Source: Streptomyces koelreuteriae | GTDB lineage: Bacteria > Actinomycetota > Actinomycetes > Streptomycetales > Streptomycetaceae | Reading direction: 5' to 3' | DNA length: 64,000 nt | Assembly (NCBI RefSeq): GCF_018604545.1 | Contig: NZ_CP075896.1 | Location: 3,286,001-3,350,000, forward strand | In this document: positions 58,090-64,000 of the stretch, in pieces | Numbering within the stretch: the stretch's first letter is position 1 | Layout: each line of letters begins with the position of its first letter | The notes under the pieces: model-generated | The model's database searches: none | Told to the model about the DNA's origin: nothing | What the model saw: only the letters and a program-made list of their open reading frames with translations | Translations under genes and position numbers: made by a program

Positions 58090-58829
58090 GAGTACGACCT
58101 CCGCTGGTCCGGAGCCGGGATCTGGGCGCCCTTGTACTCGACGGGGATGCCGCCGAGGGGGTAGTCCTTGCGCTGCGGGAAGCCCTGCCAGTCGTCCGGC
58201 ATCATGATCCGCGTCAGGGCCGGGTGACCGTCGAAGACGATGCCGAAGAAGTCGTACGTCTCGCGCTCGTGCCAGTCGTTCGTCGGATAGACGGAGAACA
58301 GCGACGGGATGTGCGGGTCGCTGTCGGGCGCGCTGACCTCCAGGCGGATCAGCCGATTGTGGGTGATCGAGCGCAGGTGGTAGACGGCGTGCAGCTCGCG
58401 GCCCTTGTCGTTCGGGTAGTGGACACCGCTGACTCCGGTACAGAGCTCGAAGCGCAGGGCCGGGTCGTCGCGCAGGGTGCGGGCGACGCGGAGCAGGTGC
58501 TCGCGCTCGATGTGGAAGGTCAGCTCGTCGCGGTCGACGACCGTCTTCTCGATGGCGTTCTCCGGGAGCAGTCCCTGTTCCTCCAGGGCTCCCTCCAGCT
58601 CGTCGGCGACCTCGTCGAACCAGCCGCCGTAGGGGCGGTTCGCCGGGCCCGGGAGCCGGACCGAGCGGACCAGGCCGCCGTAGCCGGAGGTGTCGCCGCC
58701 GTTGCTCGCGCCGAACATGCCGCGCTGGACGCGGATCTCCTCGCCGCCCTGGCCGCGCTGGCCGGGGAGGTTGGAGGCCGACAGGTCCTTCTCGGGGTTG
58801 GCGCCGCCCGTGCCGTTCGCGTCGCTCAT
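58086..58829 (-). CDS. nuoC: NADH-quinone oxidoreductase subunit C
   Basis: A 247-residue 30-kDa-type subunit. [21 protein letters not shown] and [19 protein letters not shown] are diagnostic. The first 60 residues are a Gly/Asn/Gln-rich extension seen in actinobacteria. ATG 58829 overlaps the nuoB stop. Confidence 0.96.
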   Translation of the reverse strand: MSDANGTGGANPEKDLSASNLPGQRGQGGEEIRVQRGMFGASNGGDTSGYGGLVRSVRLPGPANRPYGGWFDEVADELEGALEEQGLLPENAIEKTVVDRDELTFHIEREHLLRVARTLRDDPALRFELCTGVSGVHYPNDKGRELHAVYHLRSITHNRLIRLEVSAPDSDPHIPSLFSVYPTNDWHERETYDFFGIVFDGHPALTRIMMPDDWQGFPQRKDYPLGGIPVEYKGAQIPAPDQRRSYS

Positions 58830-59380
58830 CGCAGCAGCCCCTTCATCTCGATGGTGGGCAGGGCCTTGAGCGCCGCCTCCTCCGCCTCGCGGGCCGCCTC
58901 CTCGGCGTTCACGCCGAGCTTGGAGGTCTGGATCTTCTGGTGGAGCTTGAGGATGGCGTCCATCAGCATCTCCGGCCGTGGCGGGCAGCCGGGGAGGTAG
59001 ATGTCGACCGGCACGATGTGGTCGACGCCCTGGACGATGGCGTAGTTGTTGAACATGCCGCCCGAGGAGGCGCAGACCCCCATGGAGATCACCCACTTGG
59101 GGTTCGGCATCTGGTCGTAGACCTGCCTGAGCACCGGCGCCATCTTCTGGCTGACCCGGCCGGCGACGATCATCAGGTCCGCCTGGCGGGGCGAGCCCCG
59201 GAAGACCTCCATACCGAAGCGCGCCAGGTCGTAGCGGCCGGCGCCGGTGGTCATCATCTCGATGGCACAGCAGGCGAGGCCGAACGTGGCGGGAAAGACG
59301 GACGACTTGCGCACCCAGCCCGCGGCCTGCTCGACGGTGGTCAGCAGGAAGCCGCTCGGCAGCTTTTCTTCGAGTCCCAT
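58826..59380 (-). CDS. nuoB: NADH-quinone oxidoreductase subunit B
   Basis: A 184-residue subunit holding terminal cluster N2, with tandem cysteines in [11 protein letters not shown] and others in [13 protein letters not shown] and [12 protein letters not shown]. It delivers electrons to menaquinone. 13 bp from nuoA. Confidence 0.97.
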   Translation of the reverse strand: MGLEEKLPSGFLLTTVEQAAGWVRKSSVFPATFGLACCAIEMMTTGAGRYDLARFGMEVFRGSPRQADLMIVAGRVSQKMAPVLRQVYDQMPNPKWVISMGVCASSGGMFNNYAIVQGVDHIVPVDIYLPGCPPRPEMLMDAILKLHQKIQTSKLGVNAEEAAREAEEAALKALPTIEMKGLLR

Positions 59381-59393
59381 GACAAAAGGCCCC

Positions 59394-59753
59394 TCAGTCC
59401 CATTCCAGGCCGCCGCGCCGCCATACGTACGCGTACGCGACGAAGACGGTGAGCACGAAGAGCAGCATCTCCACGAGCCCGAAGATCCCCAGGGCGTCGA
59501 AGGTGACGGCCCAGGGGTAGAGGAAGACGATCTCGATATCGAAAATGATGAAGAGCATCGCCGTCAGGTAGTACTTGATGGGGAAGCGCCCGCCGCCGGC
59601 CGGCGTGGGGGTCGGCTCGATCCCGCACTCGTAGGCCTCGAGCTTGGCCCGGTTGTACCGCTTCGGCCCGATCAACGTGGCCATGACCACGGAGAAGATC
59701 GCAAAGCCTGCCCCGAGGGCTCCCAGTACGAGGATGGGCGCATACGCGTTCAC
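59394..59753 (-). CDS. nuoA: NADH-quinone oxidoreductase subunit A
   Basis: A 119-residue, three-helix subunit, first in the operon. [20 protein letters not shown] is the loop next to the quinone channel, and [16 protein letters not shown] the conserved second helix. GTG start behind GGAGCGAGGAGCG. A Rex-type operator lies about 110 bp upstream. Confidence 0.96.
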   Translation of the reverse strand: MNAYAPILVLGALGAGFAIFSVVMATLIGPKRYNRAKLEAYECGIEPTPTPAGGGRFPIKYYLTAMLFIIFDIEIVFLYPWAVTFDALGIFGLVEMLLFVLTVFVAYAYVWRRGGLEWD

Positions 59754-59861
59754 CGCTCCTCGCTCCTCTCAGTCGGCACTGACTGCTGGCGGTTTGCATC
59801 GGGCTCACTTCCGCCCCGTCCGTCCCTCGAACCCCGCCCGCCCCGGCGAAGATCGGGAACA

Positions 59862-59898
59862 TGTGAAGCAGGTCACAAGCCCAACCGCGTGCATCTTA
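59862..59898 (-). promoter_or_regulatory. nuo promoter with Rex-type operator
   Basis: TGTGA-AGCAGG-TCACA (59862-59877) is a 16-bp inverted repeat matching the ends of the Streptomyces Rex operator (TGTGA-N6-TCACA). On the minus strand, TAAGAT at 59893-59898 is a likely -10, which would place the start of transcription near 59886 and the operator just downstream of it. The -35 is weak. Rex senses NADH/NAD+ and is known to control nuo in Streptomyces coelicolor; the placement here is inference. Confidence 0.7.
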
Positions 59899-60508
59899 TG
59901 CCTGTCGCTCTGTGATCTGCGACACGGGGTATTGCACAAGCTTTGTGATCTCCACCACCTGACGAAGGATCATGAAGTCGGATGAGCGGTGATCTTCACA
60001 CGCGAAGCGTCCGGGCGATCACCAGACGTGACATTTTGCCTAGTCAGCGCAGGCCAGGAGGTCCGTCTCAATATCAAGAGGGTTCCCTTGCATGCAAATT
60101 GGCGATGGACTGGATCTCTTGATAGAGGCCGCGTTCACACATCAGAGGGCATGTGGAGCGGGATGTGGACGCGTGCACGCGTTCACGATCTTCGCGAGCC
60201 CGTGACCGGGTCGTGATCTACGGCGCGCGACGCGAGCGCCGGGGCTACCGTTCCGTGACCTCCATCACACCGATGAGAGATCCATGAGAACGGGGCTTGG
60301 CCAATCAATCCAACCGGTGGTAGGTGCGGGGCAATTCGGGCGTATTGATCAAAGACCGTGATCACAGCCTGGTCTCGGTGCGCCCGCAATGTCCGTTACG
60401 GCGTCAATAAAGGGGCTCGAGAGGGGGTTTTGAGGGCTCGATTGAACAACTGTGGCGCAGCACACGTTTCTTGAAGATATGAAGGAGCCCCTGGTACCGG
60501 TTGTTCCC
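59899..60508. other. Intergenic region between nuo promoter and NlpC/P60 gene
   Basis: About 600 bp without a supported gene. It contains CACAA-N3-TTGTG at 59935-59947, a near-perfect 22-bp palindrome at 60165-60186 and GTGATCAC near 60359. It must hold the promoter of the NlpC/P60 gene, which I could not assign. No ydaO riboswitch motif is present here, unlike the LysM gene. Confidence 0.45.
60165..60186. promoter_or_regulatory. Near-perfect 22-bp palindrome
   Basis: ACGCGTGCACGCGT (60169-60182) is a perfect 14-bp palindrome; after one mismatched pair it continues as GTG/CAC outside. It sits 320 bp before the NlpC/P60 start and 410 bp from nuoA. Likely a protein-binding site; the regulator is unknown. 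Confidence 0.5.
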
Positions 60509-61318
60509 ATGTCCCACACCGCTCACATACGCAGCCACCGGAAACCCCGCCGCAGTGCGACCTCGACGATCGCCGTGCGTGCCGGAGTCACCGGTGGCAT
60601 CCTCAGCCTGGCAGCGGCGGGTGCGTCGGCCTCGGCGAGCGCCGCCGAGCCGGTGACGCAGACCATCGAACTGCCCACCCTGACGGCCGACATGGCCACT
60701 CAGGTCGCCCAGTCCGCGGCCGCCACGCAGCAGGCGGCCGCGAACTACGAGCTGCGCGCCGAGCGTGACGCCGCCGCCGCCAAGGCCGCCACCGAGGCCA
60801 AGAAGGACCTCGCCGAGGCGAAGAAGAAGGCGGAGGCCAAGAAGAAGGCCGCCGAGGAAGCCCGCAAGGCCGCCGCCGAGCGCGCCACGCGCAGCGCCGA
60901 GCGCGCCACCCTCTCCGCTTCCGCCTCCGCGTCGGCCTCCACCTCGACGACCGCGCCTGCCAGCGGCAGCGTCGCGACCGTCATCGCCTTCCTCAAGGCA
61001 CAGGTCGGCGACGCCTACGTCATGGGCGCCACCGGTCCCAGCGCCTGGGACTGCTCCTCCCTCGTGCAGGCCGCGTACAAGCAGGTTGGTGTGGATCTGC
61101 CGCGCGTCTCGCAGGACCAGTCGATGTCCGGCACGGACGTGCCGCTGTCCGACGTCCAGGTCGGCGACATCCTGTACTGGGGTGGCAAGGGCTCCGCGTA
61201 CCACGTGGGTGTCTACATCGGCGACGGCCAGTACCTGGACGCGGCCAACCCGTCCAAGGGCGTCGTCATCCAGGACCTGTCGGGCTACCCGGCGTCGGGC
61301 GCGGTCCGCGTCCTCTGA
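60509..61318 (+). CDS. Secreted NlpC/P60 peptidoglycan endopeptidase
   Basis: A 269-residue cell-wall hydrolase. Signal peptide about residues 1-47; a predicted coiled-coil rich in Ala/Glu/Lys (about 55-125, KKDLAEAKKKAEAKKKAAEE); Ser/Ala/Thr linker; and a C-terminal NlpC/P60 domain with catalytic Cys in WDCSSLVQAAYKQVG, His in AYHVGVYIGDG and a third polar position in YLDAANPS. It cleaves stem peptides. Upstream in-frame starts (ATG 60479, GTG 60452) are possible, but ATG 60509 gives the cleanest signal peptide; none has a strong ribosome binding site. A hairpin follows at 61346-61378. Confidence 0.9.
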   Translation: MSHTAHIRSHRKPRRSATSTIAVRAGVTGGILSLAAAGASASASAAEPVTQTIELPTLTADMATQVAQSAAATQQAAANYELRAERDAAAAKAATEAKKDLAEAKKKAEAKKKAAEEARKAAAERATRSAERATLSASASASASTSTTAPASGSVATVIAFLKAQVGDAYVMGATGPSAWDCSSLVQAAYKQVGVDLPRVSQDQSMSGTDVPLSDVQVGDILYWGGKGSAYHVGVYIGDGQYLDAANPSKGVVIQDLSGYPASGAVRVL

Positions 61319-61345
61319 GTCCTCCGATCTCACGCGTACGGGCTT

Positions 61346-61378
61346 GAGGGCCGCTGCCTCCCGGAGGCGGCGGCCCTC
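61346..61378. terminator. Hairpin after the NlpC/P60 gene
   Basis: GAGGGCCGC-T-GCCTC pairs with GAGGC-G-GCGGCCCTC around a CCG loop: 14 base pairs with a single T/G mismatch. Strong intrinsic terminator candidate without a T-run. Confidence 0.8.
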
Positions 61379-61591
61379 CCCCGTTGGCGTGCGTGCCCTC
61401 TCCTGCCGCCCTGACGGCGTTCTCCCGGCCTGTCCGGGCGCGGAGGCCTCCCGCCCCCGAAACCGGCCGAGCCGGTCTCAGGGGTGCCCCGAGTGGCTTC
61501 TGGGGCCTTCTCCCGTGTGGCCGGGCTGTGTGTGGAGCGGCCGCGGGGCGTCTGCCGTCATGAGTGCCCCTCAGCGGACACGGCATTCACA

Positions 61592-61746
61592 GGAGAGACG
61601 ATGCGCCTCGCGGACGGGGCCGGGCTCGTGGCGAACCAGGTCGGCGAGCCGGTCGTGGTCGAGGGAACGGGTACTTCGCGCGCTGCCTCGCCCACGAAAC
61701 CGACCACTGCGCCGGGCGGCTCTGTCTCGACCGGCTCTCCGAGTGA
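61592..61746 (+). pseudogene. def: Peptide deformylase remnant (internal deletion and frameshift)
   Basis: An ATG at 61601 with AGGAGAG upstream begins [17 protein letters not shown], the first conserved block of peptide deformylase (G-x-G-L-x-A-N-Q). It jumps straight to VVVEGTG and then, after a one-base shift near 61671, to [20 protein letters not shown] and DRLSE-stop, the third block (HE-x-x-DH metal site). The middle block EGCLS with the metal cysteine, about 70 residues, is missing, and most of the N-terminus is gone. The protein cannot be active; this is a decayed extra deformylase gene. Confidence 0.75.
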
Positions 61747-61777
61747 GTGCCTGATCCGGCAGCGCCCCGGGCGGGGG

Positions 61778-63073
61778 TCAGGCCTTCGGGGCCACCTTGC
61801 TCAGGCCGTTGATGATGCGGTCCATCGCGTCGCCGCCGGTCGGGTCCGTGAGGTTCGCGAGGAGCTTCAGCGTGAACTTCATCAGCATCGGGTGCGTGAG
61901 GCCGCGCTGGGTGGCGATCTGCATGACCTTCGGGTTGCCGATGAGCTTCACGAAGGCGCGGCCGAGCGTGTAGTAGCCGCCGTAGGTGTCCTTGAGGACG
62001 CGCGGGTAGCGCTGGAGCGCCAGTTCGCGGCGGGCCGGGGTGGAGCGGGCGTGGGCCTGGACGATGACGTCGGCGGCGATCTGGCCGGACTCCATGGCGT
62101 AGGCGATGCCCTCGCCGTTGAAGGGGTTCACCAGGCCGCCGGCGTCGCCGACGAGCAGCAGGCCCTTGGTGTAGTGCGGCTGGCGGTTGAAGGCCATGGG
62201 CAGGGCGGCGCCGCGGATCGGGCCGGTCATGTTGTCGGGGGTGTAGCCCCAGTCCTCCGGCATGGACGCGCACCAGGCCTTCAGGACCTCGCGCCAGTCC
62301 AGCTCCTTGAAGGAGTCGGAGGTGTTGAGCACGCCCAGGCCGACGTTGGAGGTGCCGTCGCCCATGCCGAAGATCCAGCCGTAGCCGGGCAGGAGCCGGT
62401 CCTCGCCCGGGCCGCGGCGGTCCCAGAGCTCCAGCCAGGACTCCAGGTAGTCGTCCTCGTGGCGGGGGCTCTCGAAGTACGTCCGTACGGCCACGCCCAT
62501 CGGGCGGTCCTCGCGGCGGTGCAGGCCCATCGCGAGGGAGAGGCGCGTGGAGTTGCCGTCGGCGGCGACGACGAGCGGCGCGTGGAAGGTGACTTCGCGC
62601 TTCTCCTCACCGAGCTTGGCGTGCACACCGGTGATCCGGCCGGTGCGGTCGTCGATGACCGGGGCGCCGACGTTGCAGCGCTCGAACAGCCGGGCGCCCG
62701 CCTTCTGGGCCTGCCGGGCGAGCTGGTCGTCGAAATCGTCGCGCTTGCGGACGAGGCCGTAGTCGGGGAAGGAGGCGAGATCCGGCCAGTCGAGCTGGAG
62801 GCGCACTCCGCCGCCGATGATCCGCAGGCCCTTATTGCGCAGCCAGCCGGCCTCTTCCGAGATGTCGATGCCCATCGCCACGAGCTGTTTGACGGCGCGC
62901 GGGGTGAGGCCGTCGCCGCAGACCTTCTCGCGCGGGAACGCGGTCTTCTCCAGCAGGAGGACGTCGAGTCCCGCCTTGGCGAGGTGGTAGGCGGTCGTGG
63001 AGCCGGCCGGCCCCGCGCCCACGACGATCACATCGGCGGTGTTCTCGGAGAGAGGCTCGGTCACGACGGTCAC
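61778..63073 (-). CDS. menJ: Geranylgeranyl-reductase-family FAD protein, likely menaquinone reductase (MenJ-like)
   Basis: A 431-residue flavoprotein. GxGxxG FAD motif DVIVVGAGPAGSTTAYHLA near the N-terminus, FPREKVCGDGLTPRAVKQL (the PxxKxCG(D) active-site/lipid-binding motif), and GLLLVGDAGGLVNPFNGEGI for the second FAD contact. Mycobacterial MenJ, in the same family, saturates an isoprene unit of menaquinone. Streptomyces menaquinones are partly saturated, and genes for a polyprenyl synthase and complex I are nearby. GTG 63073 has GGGGAGA upstream. Reduction of archaeal-type lipids or carotenoid precursors is a less likely alternative. Confidence 0.85.
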   Translation of the reverse strand: MTVVTEPLSENTADVIVVGAGPAGSTTAYHLAKAGLDVLLLEKTAFPREKVCGDGLTPRAVKQLVAMGIDISEEAGWLRNKGLRIIGGGVRLQLDWPDLASFPDYGLVRKRDDFDDQLARQAQKAGARLFERCNVGAPVIDDRTGRITGVHAKLGEEKREVTFHAPLVVAADGNSTRLSLAMGLHRREDRPMGVAVRTYFESPRHEDDYLESWLELWDRRGPGEDRLLPGYGWIFGMGDGTSNVGLGVLNTSDSFKELDWREVLKAWCASMPEDWGYTPDNMTGPIRGAALPMAFNRQPHYTKGLLLVGDAGGLVNPFNGEGIAYAMESGQIAADVIVQAHARSTPARRELALQRYPRVLKDTYGGYYTLGRAFVKLIGNPKVMQIATQRGLTHPMLMKFTLKLLANLTDPTGGDAMDRIINGLSKVAPKA

Positions 63074-63171
63074 GGCGGGATCTCCCCAAGCTTCGGAATC
63101 TGTGTGCCGGCCGGCACAGGACATGGGCAGTCTATGCAGCGGTATCGATCACCTGCCGAAGGGATGCCTCC

Positions 63172-63678
63172 GTGAACCCGGCCCTCCCCGCTGTGCGACT
63201 GCGCGTGCCCACCCACGAGGACGCGTTCGCCTGGCACCGGATCTTCGACGACCCGGACGTCATGGAGTTCCACGGCGGAAAGGCCGCCGAACTGTCGGTC
63301 TACGAGGAGCTCACCGCCCGCCAGCGCCGGCACGACGCCGAGCGCGGCTACTGCCTGTGGACCCTGCTGGACGCGTCCGGTCAGGTCGTCGGCTTCACCG
63401 GGGCCCAGCCCTGGGAGCGGGACTGGGGGCCGAGGGGGGAGATCGAGATCGGCTGGCGCCTGGCCCGGGAGCACTGGGGCAAGGGGTACGTCACCGCGGC
63501 CGCGCGGCAGACGCTGGAGCGGATGCGGACGGCGGGTGTACCGGGCGTGGTGGCGATGGTCGACGCCCGCAACAGCCGGTCCATCGCGGTCACCCGGCGG
63601 CTGGGAATGCGCCTCGCCGAGACGTTCACGACGTCGGCCTCGGACCGCGCGGGGCACTGCTACCGGCTCGACCTCTGA
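63172..63678 (+). CDS. GNAT family acetyltransferase (RimJ/RimL-like)
   Basis: A 168-residue GNAT protein: VRLRVPTHEDAFAWHRIFDD at the start, IEIGWRLAREHWGKGYVTAAAR as the acetyl-CoA loop, and ARNSRSIAVTRRLGMRLAETF near the end, as in N-terminal or small-molecule acetyltransferases. Divergent from the MenJ-like gene, 98 bp apart. Substrate unknown. Confidence 0.85.
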   Translation: MNPALPAVRLRVPTHEDAFAWHRIFDDPDVMEFHGGKAAELSVYEELTARQRRHDAERGYCLWTLLDASGQVVGFTGAQPWERDWGPRGEIEIGWRLAREHWGKGYVTAAARQTLERMRTAGVPGVVAMVDARNSRSIAVTRRLGMRLAETFTTSASDRAGHCYRLDL

Positions 63679-63784
63679 GACGACGACATCACACTGCGTA
63701 GTCGACTGTCACAGAAAGACATCCGTCGCTTCCGGCCGGTACGGGGCCGGAGTTACCCTTCCTGTACCGCTGGGGGTGACATCT

Positions 63785-64000
63785 GTGCAGATATCCCGCA
63801 AAGCACCCGAAGTGCGCGTACCGCGTCTGGTGGGTCTGATGGCCGTGGACGCGCGCGAGACGGCCCGGGCGCGGGGCCTGTTCCTCAACGCGCCGGACCG
63901 GCCCGACTTCCATCTCGCCGTCGTCGACTACGTCGTACGCCAGTACCCGCAGCCCGAGGCCGAGGTGCCGCGGGACTCGATGGTCTACGTCTGGTTCGAC
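63785..64000 (+). CDS. PASTA-domain protein, 5' part (cut by window end)
   Basis: GTG 63785 behind GGGGGTGA opens a frame that continues to the window edge (72 codons). VPRLVGLMAVDARETARARGL and the following YPQPEAEVPRDSMVYVWFD match one PASTA repeat, a module that binds peptidoglycan or beta-lactams. Because no kinase or transmembrane segment precedes it, this is probably a small stand-alone PASTA protein; the rest lies outside. Confidence 0.7.
   Translation, partial: MQISRKAPEVRVPRLVGLMAVDARETARARGLFLNAPDRPDFHLAVVDYVVRQYPQPEAEVPRDSMVYVWFD

Noticed and set aside
59935..59947. CACAA-N3-TTGTG considered as a Rex operator
   Set aside because: The arms are in the opposite order to the Rex consensus (TTGTGA...TCACAA). 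The 59862-59877 element is the better match.
61484..63175. Long plus-strand frame across the menJ gene
   Set aside because: Its first part overlaps the deformylase relic, but the rest is the antisense of menJ with shadow composition.

Overview
The window reads as a piece of a Streptomyces chromosome. GC content is very high, third codon positions are almost all G or C, GTG starts are common, purine-rich ribosome binding sites are strong, and gene families typical of the genus appear: a c-di-AMP (ydaO-type) riboswitch in front of a LysM/transglycosylase gene, a 14-gene nuo operon with a Rex-like operator, HxlR regulators and a PASTA protein. I saw no rRNA, tRNA, insertion sequence, prophage or CRISPR array.

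Layout. 164-3985: a NarL-type response regulator, then korA-korB (2-oxoacid:ferredoxin oxidoreductase). 4021-8732: two HxlR regulators, each divergent from a target (a QOR2-like reductase and an MFS exporter), a RarD-type permease convergent with the exporter, and a VOC protein. 8876-14068: secreted M28 aminopeptidase, a TPR protein, a small protein with a degenerate P-loop, an amidase and an FMN reductase. 14072-18493 (all minus): ABC permease and ATPase, a LolA-like lipoprotein-carrier homologue, and a long-chain polyprenyl diphosphate synthase. 18963-20767: ydaO riboswitch, LysM/SLT cell-wall hydrolase, HAD phosphatase.

20939-31609 is a surface-polysaccharide locus in two converging units. 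The plus unit has a FemAB/GNAT-like acyltransferase, a GT2 glycosyltransferase and a polysaccharide deacetylase. The minus unit has a DegT-type aminotransferase, a flippase fused to a second membrane domain, a GT-C-like membrane protein, a small membrane protein and a membrane-anchored GH26-like hydrolase. The locus carries four 18- or 21-bp tandem repeats. 31919-34317: fumarylacetoacetase and an M56 metallopeptidase.

34494-41479 is the most unusual region: a GntR regulator, an AprB-like two-cluster ferredoxin, a sulfonate/nitrate-type ABC importer whose binding lipoprotein ends in a NosL-like domain, and an AprA/fumarate-reductase-like flavoprotein fused to a HEAT-repeat tail. I propose it as a coupled import-and-reduction system for a small, possibly sulfur-containing, oxyanion or sulfonate; the substrate is unknown.

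41548-59753 (minus): RecQ helicase, then nuoN to nuoA, the complete complex I operon read from the right. 60509-64000: NlpC/P60 hydrolase, a decayed peptide deformylase remnant, a geranylgeranyl-reductase-family flavoprotein (likely MenJ-like), a GNAT acetyltransferase and the start of a PASTA protein. KorAB, complex I, the polyprenyl synthase and the MenJ-like reductase together suggest a respiratory/menaquinone theme to the neighbourhood.
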